Program-made: the position numbers and the translations under genes | Notes under the pieces: generated by a model | What the model saw: the letters and a program-made list of their open reading frames with translations, nothing else | The model's database searches: none | What the model was told of the DNA's origin: nothing | Shown: in pieces, positions 9,499 to 17,934 of the stretch | Position numbering within the stretch: position 1 is the stretch's first letter | How the letters are laid out: the number at the start of each line of letters is the position of its first letter | Assembly (NCBI GenBank): GCA_038255145.1 | Contig: JBBSLP010000007.1 | Location: 1 to 64,000 of the forward strand | Direction: 5' to 3' | Origin: WHTX01 sp038255145 | GTDB lineage: Bacteria > Actinomycetota > Acidimicrobiia > Acidimicrobiales > CAIXPF01 | Length of the DNA: 64,000 nt

Positions 9499-11199
9499 GT
9501 GGAGCGCAGTGCGTTGACAGGGAGTCGGACAGGTCGGTTCCGCGCCGCCCTGGCCGCGGTCGGCCTCATGGTCGCGTTGGTGGCCACCGGCGTGGCCCGG
9601 GCTGGCCCCGGTGGGGCCACCGAGACCTCACCGACCGTGCACCTCCAGGCGGTGACGTGCGGCTCGATGGACCGGGTTCCCGCCAACCGCCTGTCAGCCG
9701 GTGGCGAGGGGCGCGACGACACCGCGGGCGCCTACGCGGGCTGGAGCACCGTGGAGGCCAGCCACCCGGTGACGGCCTACGCCCAGGCTGGGCTCCCCGA
9801 CGGCTGTCGCTTCCTGTCCGGGGTGCGCTTCCGCCTCTCCGGCGCCCCTGATGGCGTGCCTCTCGACCGCCAGGCCCCGGGCTACGTGGCCCCGGGGGCC
9901 GAGGACGGCCTCGTCACCACCGTGGTGGGGCCCACCGGGGAGAGCGGCCGGGTCGACGTCGGGGCGAAGGCGCTCACCCCGGCCCAGCGCAGTGCGGCCC
10001 TCGACCCCGGCGATGGCCGGGGCCTGTGGGTGAGTGCCGTGCTCCCCGGTGCCCCCTGGGCGTTCGCCAACCTGAGCTGCCACTACGACCACACCAACGC
10101 CGACGACTTCGAGGTCGTCCGGCTGTCGGGCCGGTCCCAGGCGAGCTGTGTCCTCTTCCTCATCGGGCCGACGACCGACGACGTCGTGTCCGGCCCCGTG
10201 GACGGCTGGCCCTGGCCCGTGCCCCTCGACCCCGCACTGCCCACCAACCCCGCACTGCCCACCAACCCCGCACTGCCCACCAACCCCGCACTGCCCACCA
10301 ACCCCACTCTGCCCACCGACCCGGCTGTGCCTCCCGCCCCGGTGACGACGGTGGCCGGTGTGCCGTCGACCCCGACCGTCCCCGTCCCCTCGACCACGGC
10401 GCCTCCGGCGTTGACGACGAGCACGACCATCACCGGGGCGGGCGCGCCCACCACGACGGGCCCCACGGGAGAGGCGACGCCCTCCCAGCCCCTCGACGCC
10501 ATACCCTCGCTCGACGCCGTCACCGTCCGGGGGGGCGCCGATGCTCCGGGCTCGACGGGTCCGACAGCGACGACGGCGACGACGGTCCCGGGACGCACCG
10601 CCCTCGAGCCCGGCCCCGTAGCTGCAACCGGGGCTGCGTCGGGCGTCACGACCACCACGGTGGGTCGCGCGGGTGGGGCCGGCGAGCAGGCCGGTGGGGC
10701 GGTGACGACCATGAACCTGGTCGTCCGGATCGGTGGCGTGCTCCCCCGTCCCCCCACCGAACGACCGCTCGTGGCCGAGTTGACCTGTGGGTCCAACCAC
10801 GTCGCCGTGGCCCTGGACGCGAACGGGAGCACGGCTCCCCGGTCGTCGGGGCCCATGGTGCTCGACAGCGAGGACGACGGTTGCGTGGCCACCGTCACCC
10901 GGCCCGGAGGCGCCGCCGACGCCCTGGGCGGTGCCGTGGGGGTGAACATCGACGGCGAGGACGTCCCCGCCGGCAAGAGCTGGGTGCTGTGGCCCGAGGC
11001 CGGAGCGTCCCATGAGGTGGCCATCGAGGTCACCTATCGCGGGGAAGCCGCCGCGGATGGCGCGGCCCTGGGCACCACGGGCTCGTCGGGGCTGCGGCCG
11101 TGGACGACGGTGATGTTGGCGTCGTTGTTCGCCGCAGGCCTCGCGACCTCGGTGTTCGCGGCTCGTCGTAGAACCGTCATGAACCCTCAAGAATCGTGA
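9499..11199 (+). CDS. Secreted, membrane-anchored Pro/Thr-rich protein with NPALPT repeats
   Basis: This 566-residue protein is not a recognised family. A signal peptide (about residues 10-35, ending GVARA) precedes a Cys-containing ectodomain, a low-complexity Pro/Thr stalk with five PALPTN-type repeats, a second small domain with paired Cys (ELTCGSNHVAVAL, DDGCVATVTRPGG) and a C-terminal transmembrane helix followed by ARRRT. A weak LGTTG sits before the helix where the next two surface proteins have LPATG and IPVTG. The layout suggests a cell-surface stalk protein. The GTG start gives the signal peptide directly. Confidence 0.7.
   Translation: MERSALTGSRTGRFRAALAAVGLMVALVATGVARAGPGGATETSPTVHLQAVTCGSMDRVPANRLSAGGEGRDDTAGAYAGWSTVEASHPVTAYAQAGLPDGCRFLSGVRFRLSGAPDGVPLDRQAPGYVAPGAEDGLVTTVVGPTGESGRVDVGAKALTPAQRSAALDPGDGRGLWVSAVLPGAPWAFANLSCHYDHTNADDFEVVRLSGRSQASCVLFLIGPTTDDVVSGPVDGWPWPVPLDPALPTNPALPTNPALPTNPALPTNPTLPTDPAVPPAPVTTVAGVPSTPTVPVPSTTAPPALTTSTTITGAGAPTTTGPTGEATPSQPLDAIPSLDAVTVRGGADAPGSTGPTATTATTVPGRTALEPGPVAATGAASGVTTTTVGRAGGAGEQAGGAVTTMNLVVRIGGVLPRPPTERPLVAELTCGSNHVAVALDANGSTAPRSSGPMVLDSEDDGCVATVTRPGGAADALGGAVGVNIDGEDVPAGKSWVLWPEAGASHEVAIEVTYRGEAAADGAALGTTGSSGLRPWTTVMLASLFAAGLATSVFAARRRTVMNPQES
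10231..10320 (+). repeat. 18-bp tandem repeat array within the stalk protein gene
   Basis: Four perfect copies of CCCGCACTGCCCACCAAC and one diverged copy encode PALPTN units. Identical nucleotide copies indicate recent expansion, so copy number may vary between strains. Confidence 0.9.
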
Positions 11200-11337
11200 C
11201 GGGCCGCCGATCCTTGATCCCGTAGACAGGGGAGACGGGCCGAGCCCGCACCTCCCCTCGATCACCGGCGGGTTGGGCAAGGCCCGCTGAACGACGGGAC
11301 CGGCGGGCGTGCCCTCCGGAGATGAGGCGATTACCTG

Positions 11338-12372
11338 ATGCGACGTCATTCCAACGCGCGCGCCCTGGCCCTGGTGGGTCGGACCGCGCTGCTCCTCCTA
11401 CCCCTCCTGTCCGCGGCCGCCGCGTGCGTGGCCATCCCCTCGGCGGGGGCGGCGGAACCGGCCGCCATCCGCGACTACGACGCCTATCCCACCGGACTCG
11501 GACTGGTGCCGGCCACGTGCACGGCCGAGGGCGCCGCGGTGCTCACCGGGGTGCGTTTCGCCGTCAACGGCGGGCCCGAGATCGCCTCGCTGCGCGACAG
11601 CGGGCTGAAGCTGGGCGACAGCATCACCATGCGGTGGGACGACTTCGCCCCCGGTTGCGAGGGCATCGGCATCGGGCTGTCGGTCAAGGCCGCTTCGGAC
11701 GTGGTCTTCGACCCCAACACGAACCAGTACGCCATCCGCCAGGCCTACTGCGGGCCCGGTGGTGACGCCTGCGCCACCCCCCACTCGTTGACCCTGCAGC
11801 TGTCCGCAGCTGAGGTCACCCCGTGCTTCCAGGTGGATGCCCACATCGGGCCCATGCTCAGCGTGGTCGGCCCTGACGGCGCCTACTACCGCTTCGAGAA
11901 CGGCTACGACATGCTGATCGATGCCTACAACGGCGGCACCGCCCCCTGCGAGCACCCCCCGTGCCCCGACCACCCCGAGCTGCCCATGGCCTCGGTCGAG
12001 TGCCAGCTGCTCGTGCAGTCCGTGACGACGACGACCACCGCGGCCGCTCCCGTCACCACCGGAGCGGCGCCGACCACCACGGCGCCGGTCCCCGCCACCA
12101 CGGCCCCCACGGGTAGCGAGGTCGAGGCCACGGCGGCGACGCCGACGACGGCGGCGACGCCGACGACGACGGCGGCCAGCGGACAGGTCGCCCAGGGCAC
12201 GCGGACGAGCGTCCTCGGCATCCAGAGCTCGCTGCCGGCCACGGGCTCGGGCCCGGTGGGCAACGTGGCCCTGGCGGGCACGCTGCTGCTCCTGCTCGGC
12301 GCGGTGGCACTGGTCGAGGCCACCGGCCGTCGGGCGCTCATGACGGCCCGGGCCCGGGCCCGCCGCAGCTGA
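11338..12372 (+). CDS. LPxTG-type surface protein, paralogue 1
   Basis: This 344-residue protein has a signal peptide ending near GAGAA at residues 36-40, an ectodomain of about 170 residues beginning with AIRDYDAYP, a Thr/Ala-rich stalk and a C-terminal sorting signal: VLGIQSSLPATGSG (LPATG at 299-303), a hydrophobic helix and an Arg-rich tail. The ectodomain shares the 'DY.AYP...PATC', 'FAPGCE..GIGLSVK', 'YCGP' and 'QVDAH.G..LS.VGP' blocks with the next gene, including conserved Cys residues. It is probably a sortase-anchored wall protein. No sortase lies in the window and the function is unknown. Confidence 0.75.
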   Translation: MRRHSNARALALVGRTALLLLPLLSAAAACVAIPSAGAAEPAAIRDYDAYPTGLGLVPATCTAEGAAVLTGVRFAVNGGPEIASLRDSGLKLGDSITMRWDDFAPGCEGIGIGLSVKAASDVVFDPNTNQYAIRQAYCGPGGDACATPHSLTLQLSAAEVTPCFQVDAHIGPMLSVVGPDGAYYRFENGYDMLIDAYNGGTAPCEHPPCPDHPELPMASVECQLLVQSVTTTTTAAAPVTTGAAPTTTAPVPATTAPTGSEVEATAATPTTAATPTTTAASGQVAQGTRTSVLGIQSSLPATGSGPVGNVALAGTLLLLLGAVALVEATGRRALMTARARARRS

Positions 12373-12568
12373 CGTACCCCCGGCCCGACCGTCCGGACCG
12401 CCCGCCGTCGGCCCCCCTATCGCCGTTCCACCCCATCCTGGGCAGGATCACCTTCGGGCACATCCTCCCAGATGGGGGGCACGGGCGTTGCCCTTCCCAC
12501 CGAAGTGGGGGATAGCCTGCTCGGCAGCGGGAACATTCTGGGCAGGAAGCCACGGGAGGAACAAGCAC

Positions 12569-13546
12569 GTGAGAGTGCCAACCAGACGTGGCCGGCGGAT
12601 GGCCTTCGTGTCACTCATGACCGTCGGCTTCCTATCGGTCATATTAGGGGTGACAGCGCAGGTCAGCTCGGCTGAGCCGGCACCGATCACCGATTACGGG
12701 GCGTATCCGGGACCACTCCCGGCGACGTGTGCGGTCGACGGCGCCAACGTCATCACCGGAGCCAGCTACTCGGTCAACGGGACGACGGCGTCCGACCTGA
12801 ACGACCTGGCCCCCAACCCCGGTGACACCGTCACCATGACGTGGACGGGCTTCGCTCCCGGTTGTGAGACCGTGGGCATCGGCCTGTCGGTCAAGATCGC
12901 CCTGGCGCCGACGTTCAACGCGGAGGACGACCAGTACCTCCACGCCTTCGACTACTGCGGGCCCCTGGGCCCGGCGTGCGAGGCGCCCTACACCCTGTCC
13001 ATCGCCGTCATGCCGGCCTCCACGGCCCCGTGCTGGCAGATCGACGCCCACCTCGGTGCGCCGCTCTCCATCGTCGGTCCGAGCGGCTCGTACTACGGCC
13101 TGGGTCGTACGCCGAACATGCTCATCTCGGCCAACAACGGGGGTGCCAACCCCTGTGCCCCGCCGCCGTGTGAGACCAACCCGGCCGTGCCCGCCGGGGC
13201 CATCGAGTGCACCCCGGTGACCTCCACGACGCTGTCGCCGCCCACCACGGTGGCGCCGACGACCACGGCCCCGCCGGCTGTGGTGCCGACCTCGGCTGCG
13301 GTCACGCCCACCACGGTGTGCGCCGAGACCGAGGTGCTCGACGCCTCGACCGGTCGCTGCATCGAGCAGAGCTCGGTGACGGTGCTCGGCATCCGCCAGA
13401 CGGCGACGACGGTGGCTGCGGTGCGGGCCACCATCCCCGTCACCGGCGCCTCCAACAACGGCAACCTGCTCCTGGCCTCGTTCGGCCTGGTCATGATGGG
13501 TGGGGCCCTGTCGGTCTTCGCCCGTCGACCGGCGACGACGTCCTGA
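12569..13546 (+). CDS. LPxTG-like surface protein, paralogue 2
   Basis: This 325-residue protein is a paralogue of the preceding one: signal peptide, the ectodomain with ITDYGAYPG...CAVDG, FAPGCETVGIGLSVK, YCGPLGPACEAPYTL and WQIDAHLGAPLSIVGPSG, a Thr/Pro stalk, VLGIRQ, the sorting motif IPVTG at 289-293, a helix and an ARR tail. The GTG at 12569 is preferred because GGAGGA lies eight bases before it. Tandem duplication with divergence to IPVTG suggests the same or a related sortase class. The ligand or role is not known. Confidence 0.75.
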   Translation: MRVPTRRGRRMAFVSLMTVGFLSVILGVTAQVSSAEPAPITDYGAYPGPLPATCAVDGANVITGASYSVNGTTASDLNDLAPNPGDTVTMTWTGFAPGCETVGIGLSVKIALAPTFNAEDDQYLHAFDYCGPLGPACEAPYTLSIAVMPASTAPCWQIDAHLGAPLSIVGPSGSYYGLGRTPNMLISANNGGANPCAPPPCETNPAVPAGAIECTPVTSTTLSPPTTVAPTTTAPPAVVPTSAAVTPTTVCAETEVLDASTGRCIEQSSVTVLGIRQTATTVAAVRATIPVTGASNNGNLLLASFGLVMMGGALSVFARRPATTS

Positions 13547-13604
13547 CCGACGCGGCGGTGTGACCGGCACGACCCCCGACGCGGTGGGCCGCCGTCTGGT
13601 GGAA

Positions 13605-13620
13605 AGGCGCTGAGGCGCCT
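13605..13620 (+). terminator. Hairpin between surface protein gene and purA
   Basis: AGGCGC-TGAG-GCGCCT forms a perfect 6-bp stem in the short gap before purA. It could end the surface-protein transcript; there is no T tract. Confidence 0.35.
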
Positions 13621-13660
13621 ACCATCAGCGGCCCGAACAGCCGCAATCGAGGAGGGGGCC

Positions 13661-14977
13661 GTGCCGGCCACCGTCGTTGTAGGCACCCAGTGGGGTGACG
13701 AAGGCAAGGGACGCTTCGTCGACCTCCTGGCCAAAGAGACCCATCTCGTCGTTCGCTACCAGGGCGGTCACAACGCCGGCCACACCATCGTGGTCGACGG
13801 CGAGAAGTTCGCCCTGCAGCTGCTCCCCAGCGGCATGCTCTACGACCACGTCGTCTCCGTGATCGGCAACGGGGTCGTGGTCGACCCCAAGGTGCTGATC
13901 AGCGAGCTCGACATGTTCGAAAGGCGGGGCTACGACACCTCCCGCCTGAAGATCAGTGGCAACGCCCACCTGATCCTGCCGTACCACCAGGAGATCGACG
14001 CGCTGATCGAGCGCTACCTGGGCGACAACCGGCTGGGCACCACCAAGCGGGGCATCGGTCCCGCCTACGCCGACAAGGCGCTGCGGGCCGGACTGCGGGT
14101 CCAGGACCTGCTCGACCCCGTCGGTTTCCGGGCCAAGCTCGAGACGGCCCTGCGGGACAAGAACGCCACGCTGGCCCGGGTGTACAACCGGCTGCCGCTC
14201 AACGTGGACGACATCGCCCGGGCGTACCTCGAGGACTACGCCCCCCGGCTGATCCCCCACATCACCGACTCGGTGTCGCTGATCCACGAGGCTCTCGAGG
14301 CCGGTCAGCACGTGCTGCTCGAAGGGGCGCAGGCCACCTTCCTCGACCTCGACCACGGCACCTATCCCTTCGTCACGTCCTCCAACCCCACCGCGGGCGG
14401 GGCGTGCACGGGTAGCGGCGTCGGGCCCCGCCACATCACCCGGGTGGTCGGTGTGGCCAAGGCCTACGTCACCCGCGTCGGTGCCGGGCCCTTCCCCACC
14501 GAGCTGTTCGACGAGGTGGGCGACCACATCGTCGAAGAGGGCCGTGAGTTCGGCACCAACACCGGTCGCCGCCGCCGGCCGGGCTGGATCGACCTGGTCA
14601 TGCTGCGCCAGGCCATCCGGCTGAACTCGTGCTCCGAGCTGGCCATCGCCAAGATGGACGTGCTCGACGGCCTCGACACCGTGCGGGTGTGCGTGGCCTA
14701 CGAGGTCGACGGTGTGCGCACCTCGACCCTGCCCGACGTGCAGAACACCCTGGCCCGGGCCGTGCCCATCTACGAGGACCTGCCCGGCTGGCGGACCCCC
14801 CTGCGCACGGTGCGCGAGCGCAACGCCCTGCCCGTCGAGGCCATCGACTTCCTGGCCTTCATCGAACGCCACCTGGGCATCCCCGTGAGCTACGTGGGCG
14901 TGGGCCCCGAGCGCGACCAGTACGTCGTGTTCAACGGGGGCAACCAACCCGCTGTCGTCGCCCCCGTCGCCGGCTGA
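13661..14977 (+). CDS. purA: Adenylosuccinate synthetase
   Basis: This 438-residue GTP-dependent enzyme makes adenylosuccinate from IMP and aspartate, the first committed step to AMP. Diagnostic motifs are GTQWGDEGKGRFVDLLA, YQGGHNAGHTI, the IMP-binding GNAHLILPYHQEID and LEGAQATFLDLDHGTYPFVTSSN. The GTG start has GGAGG nearby (GAGGAGGGGGCC). purB follows 14 bases later, so both AMP-branch enzymes are co-transcribed. Confidence 0.98.
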   Translation: MPATVVVGTQWGDEGKGRFVDLLAKETHLVVRYQGGHNAGHTIVVDGEKFALQLLPSGMLYDHVVSVIGNGVVVDPKVLISELDMFERRGYDTSRLKISGNAHLILPYHQEIDALIERYLGDNRLGTTKRGIGPAYADKALRAGLRVQDLLDPVGFRAKLETALRDKNATLARVYNRLPLNVDDIARAYLEDYAPRLIPHITDSVSLIHEALEAGQHVLLEGAQATFLDLDHGTYPFVTSSNPTAGGACTGSGVGPRHITRVVGVAKAYVTRVGAGPFPTELFDEVGDHIVEEGREFGTNTGRRRRPGWIDLVMLRQAIRLNSCSELAIAKMDVLDGLDTVRVCVAYEVDGVRTSTLPDVQNTLARAVPIYEDLPGWRTPLRTVRERNALPVEAIDFLAFIERHLGIPVSYVGVGPERDQYVVFNGGNQPAVVAPVAG

Positions 14978-14991
14978 CGGGTCCGCCGCCC

Positions 14992-16407
14992 ATGTCGTTC
15001 CCCAACGTGCTGGCCGATCGGTACGCCAGCCCCGAGATGGTGGACATCTGGGCCCCCGAGGCCAAGGTCCGCCTCGAGCGCGACCTGTGGATCACCGTGC
15101 TCGAGGCCCAGCGGGACCTGGGGGTGCCCGTGCCCGCCGAGGCCGTCGAGGCCTACCGCAAGGCCCGCGACACGGTCGACCTCGGTTCCATCCGTGACCG
15201 CGAGCGGGTCACCCGCCACGACGTCAAGGCCCGCATCGAGGAGTTCAACGCCCTGGCCGGCCACGAGCTGGTCCACCTCGGCCTCACCTCGCGGGACCTG
15301 ACCGAGAACGTCGAGCAGCTCCAGATCCGCCGCTCCCTGGTGCTGGTGCGTCAGCGCCTCGTGGCCACCCTGGCCCGCTTGGCCGAGCGGGCCACCGAGT
15401 GGGCCGACCTGGTCGTGGTGGCCCGCACCCACAACGTGCCCGCCCAGCCCACGACCCTGGGCAAGCGGCTGACCATGTCGGGTGAGGAGCTGCTGGTGGC
15501 CGCCGCCCGCCTCGACGACCTGTTGGCCCGCTACCCCCTGCGGGGCATCAAGGGCCCTGTCGGTACCCAGGCCGACCTCGTCGACCTGCTGGGCGGGGCC
15601 GAGCCCGCCGCCCGGCTCGAGTCCGTGGTCGCCGAGCGGTTGGGCTTCGGCCGCCTGCTCGGATCCGTGGGCCAGGTGTACCCCCGGTCCCTCGACTTCG
15701 ATGTCGTCTCCGCGCTGCTGCAGGTGGCGGCCGGGCCGGCAGACCTGGCCCTGCTGGTGCGCCTGTTGGCCGGCAACGAGCTGGTCACCGAAGGCTTCCG
15801 TCCTGGTCAGGTCGGGTCTTCGGCCATGCCTCACAAGATGAACACCCGCTCGTGCGAGCGCATCTCGGGCATGCTCGTCATCCTGCGGGGTCACGTGACC
15901 ATGGCTGCGGGCCTGCTGGGCGACCAGTGGAACGAGGGTGACGTCAGCTGCTCGGTGGTGCGCCGGGTGGTGCTGCCCGACGCCTTCCTCACCGTCGACG
16001 GCCTGTTGGAGACCACGCTGGAGGTGCTGCGGGGCTTCGGTGCCTACCCGGCCCTGCTGGCCGAGGAGCTCGAGCGCTACCTGCCCTTCCTGGCCACGAC
16101 CAAGTTGCTGCTGGCTGCGGTGGCCCGGGGCCTGGGGCGCGAGGAGGCCCACGAGCTGATCCGTGACCACGCCGTGGCCGCGGTGCTGGCCCGTCGCGAG
16201 GGGGGTGACGCCGACCACGACCTGTTGGATCGCCTGGCCGCGGATCCCGCCTTCCCCCTCGACCGCACCGAGCTCGGCGCGGCCCTGTCCGACCCCCGTG
16301 TGCTGACGGGGCTGGCCCGCGATCAGGTGCTGGCCTTCACCGCCTCGGTGTCGGACCTGGTGGGCACCGAAGACGCCGCCACGTATCGCGGTCGCGACGT
16401 ACTCTGA
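14992..16407 (+). CDS. purB: Adenylosuccinate lyase
   Basis: This 471-residue fumarase/aspartase-superfamily enzyme cleaves adenylosuccinate and SAICAR. It has the RYASPEMVDIWAPEAKVRLE N-terminus of the PurB family, HLGLTSRDLTENV, ARTHNVPAQPTTLGKR and the signature loop GSSAMPHKMN. The ATG at 14992 gives the family-typical N-terminus; the reading frame stays open upstream inside purA but that part is not conserved. Confidence 0.97.
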   Translation: MSFPNVLADRYASPEMVDIWAPEAKVRLERDLWITVLEAQRDLGVPVPAEAVEAYRKARDTVDLGSIRDRERVTRHDVKARIEEFNALAGHELVHLGLTSRDLTENVEQLQIRRSLVLVRQRLVATLARLAERATEWADLVVVARTHNVPAQPTTLGKRLTMSGEELLVAAARLDDLLARYPLRGIKGPVGTQADLVDLLGGAEPAARLESVVAERLGFGRLLGSVGQVYPRSLDFDVVSALLQVAAGPADLALLVRLLAGNELVTEGFRPGQVGSSAMPHKMNTRSCERISGMLVILRGHVTMAAGLLGDQWNEGDVSCSVVRRVVLPDAFLTVDGLLETTLEVLRGFGAYPALLAEELERYLPFLATTKLLLAAVARGLGREEAHELIRDHAVAAVLARREGGDADHDLLDRLAADPAFPLDRTELGAALSDPRVLTGLARDQVLAFTASVSDLVGTEDAATYRGRDVL

Positions 16408-16431
16408 CCCCGCCGGGTCGCTGAGGTCGAC

Positions 16432-16851
16432 TCAGGCGCCGGCGGCGCGGGCCACCCCGGCCCGGCGCAGGGTGGCCGCCGGCACGCCCAGCTCTCGCCA
16501 CGCCGCGTAGGAGATGCCCTTGCGGTGGCTGTAGCTGCGGGCGGCGGCGACGAAGTCCCGTTCCAGGGCCACGAGGTCGACCTTGGCCTCGGCCGCGGCC
16601 ACCTCGTCCAACAGGTTGAGGCGTTCCTGCACCAGCTGGAGGCGCCTCAGTGGGTCGGCCTCGGCGAGCTCGGCCTCGACCCGGTCGAGGCGTCGACGCA
16701 TGGTGTCGGGGGTGCGCTTGCGGCCACGGCGGGGCCGGTGCGTCTCCAACGCCTCCAGGTAGCGACGAACAGCTCGTCCCTGGGCCCGACCTTCGGCCAG
16801 GGCTGCTTTGTGGTCTTCGGAAAGACCGTGTCCGCTGCCTTGCTCTGCCAT
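16432..16851 (-). CDS. Conserved actinobacterial protein of unknown function, basic and coiled-coil
   Basis: This 139-residue protein (start ATG 16851, MAEQGSGHGLSED) has three parts: an N-terminal helix SEDHKAALAEGRAQGRAVRRYLEAL, a basic RPRRGRKRTP linker, a charged coiled coil (RRRLDRVEAELAEADPLRR...NLLDEVAAAEAKVDL) and a C-terminal GISYAAWRELGVPAATLRRAGV that looks like a small helix-turn-helix. This arrangement is familiar from proteins scattered through actinobacterial genomes but has no assigned function. The basic linker and possible HTH suggest nucleic-acid binding, as inference. It converges on purB. Confidence 0.7.
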   Translation of the reverse strand: MAEQGSGHGLSEDHKAALAEGRAQGRAVRRYLEALETHRPRRGRKRTPDTMRRRLDRVEAELAEADPLRRLQLVQERLNLLDEVAAAEAKVDLVALERDFVAAARSYSHRKGISYAAWRELGVPAATLRRAGVARAAGA

Positions 16852-17020
16852 TGCCCGCACTCTTCGAGGTCGATCTTGCGCTTCCAGTGCTCCTGATGTG
16901 TCAGGAACAGCTGCTGGTTGCCAGGAGCGTACACGGCTAATCCTGTGAGGAGACGCGTTTCCTCCCCCCAGCATTGTTCGCAGATTCGCACGCTGGATCT
17001 GCGGAATCGTGGGCGCCGGC

Positions 17021-17026
17021 TAGCAT
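17021..17026 (+). promoter_or_regulatory. -10 box for leaderless pyrE
   Basis: TAGCAT followed by six bases and the ATG of pyrE. Confidence 0.55.
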
Positions 17027-17032
17027 CCAACC

Positions 17033-17581
17033 ATGGAGAACGGGGCGCTCTGTCGCCATTTGCTCGCGCATTCTGTCCGTGTCGGTGACTTCACGCTCAA
17101 GTCTGGCCGCAGGAGCAGCTGGTTCATCGACGCCAAGCAGAGCGCATGTCGACCCGACGGGATCGTGCTGATCGCCGACCTCATGCTCGGGCTGCTGCCT
17201 GCTGATATCGATGCCATCGGCGGCCAGACGATGGGGGCGGACCCCATCTCGTTCGGGGTCGCCGCCATCGCCGCATCCCGGGGCCGGGCCCTGCGTTCGT
17301 TCAGCGTGCGCAAGGAGAGCAAGGACCACGGGGTGACGGGGCGGATAGCCGGTGCCTTGCAGCCCGGTGACCGGGTGGCCCTCACCGAGGACGCAGCCAC
17401 GAGAGGCACGTCGGTGCTCGAGGCGGCCGCCGTGGTCCGGGCCTTCGGCGCCGTTCCGGTGATCATCGTGCCCGTCGTCGATCGCGGCGGTACCGGTCGC
17501 GCCCTGGCCGCGGCCGAGGGCATCTACTTCGCGCCCCTGGTCACGGCGGAAGACCTGGGCTTCCCCTACGAAGGAAGCTGA
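17033..17581 (+). CDS. pyrE: Orotate phosphoribosyltransferase
   Basis: This 182-residue enzyme joins orotate and PRPP to form OMP in pyrimidine synthesis. It has FTLKSGRRSSWFIDAKQ (the OPRT 'F.L.SG..S..Y.D' block), GADPISFGVAAIAASRG and the PRPP-binding motif VALTEDAATRGTSVLEAA. The ATG is directly preceded by a -10 box, consistent with a leaderless transcript. It stands apart from other pyr genes here. Confidence 0.93.
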   Translation: MENGALCRHLLAHSVRVGDFTLKSGRRSSWFIDAKQSACRPDGIVLIADLMLGLLPADIDAIGGQTMGADPISFGVAAIAASRGRALRSFSVRKESKDHGVTGRIAGALQPGDRVALTEDAATRGTSVLEAAAVVRAFGAVPVIIVPVVDRGGTGRALAAAEGIYFAPLVTAEDLGFPYEGS

Positions 17582-17630
17582 ACACCGTCCGGGATGCAGG
17601 CCTTGCGGCCACGTCGACCCGGGCGGGCCG

Positions 17631-17703
17631 TGGTCGGGACCGGCGTCGATCCGGTGACCTCGCGCTTTTCAGGCGCGCGCTCTGCCAACTGAGCTACCCG
17701 ACC
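17631..17703 (-). tRNA. tRNA-Phe (anticodon GAA)
   Basis: The minus strand folds with acceptor GGTCGGG/CCCGACC, D-stem GCTC/GAGC, anticodon stem CGCGC/GCGCG around CTGAAAA (anticodon GAA) and T-stem ACCGG/CCGGT. A73 is present and CCA is not encoded. It lies downstream of tRNA-Asp in the same direction. Confidence 0.93.
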
Positions 17704-17707
17704 TCGA

Positions 17708-17729
17708 CCACCCCCCCGAGAGGGGGTGG
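17708..17729 (-). other. Hairpin spacer between tRNA-Asp and tRNA-Phe
   Basis: A perfect 8-bp stem CCACCCCC/GGGGGTGG with a six-base loop fills almost all of the spacer between the two tRNAs. It may guide RNase processing or attenuate read-through. Confidence 0.4.
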
Positions 17730-17733
17730 CTGG

Positions 17734-17808
17734 CGGTCCCGACGGGATTTGAACCCGCGACCTCCGCCTTGACAGGGCGGCGTGCACTCCAAACTGCACC
17801 ACGGGACC
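17734..17808 (-). tRNA. tRNA-Asp (anticodon GTC)
   Basis: The minus strand folds with acceptor GGTCCCG/CGGGACC, anticodon stem CCGCC/GGCGG around CTGTCAA (anticodon GTC) and T-arm CGGGTTCAAATCCCG. G73 is as expected for tRNA-Asp. CCA is not encoded. Confidence 0.93.
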
Positions 17809-17934
17809 GTGCCTCACCTCCAGCGACCGTGGTCACCGGAGAGCGCGTGCGAAGCATAGCCCATCATGAGCCGAGCACCTACGCCGATCGGCGGTGGCTG
17901 TCGCGGCGTCGGACCGGTCCGAGCTGTCCGGAGG

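Noticed and set aside
10231..10320. Regular repeats considered as a CRISPR array.
   Set aside because: The units are contiguous with no spacers and encode in-frame PALPTN repeats inside a protein gene.
11200..11337. Possible riboswitch (c-di-GMP or c-di-AMP type) upstream of the surface protein genes.
   Set aside because: The leader is GC-rich with some pairing, but none of the conserved core motifs of GEMM or ydaO riboswitches could be matched.
17708..17729. Hairpin between tRNAs considered as a 6C-type small RNA.
   Set aside because: Only one hairpin is present and its length is set by the tRNA spacer; the paired C-rich loops of 6C RNA are absent.
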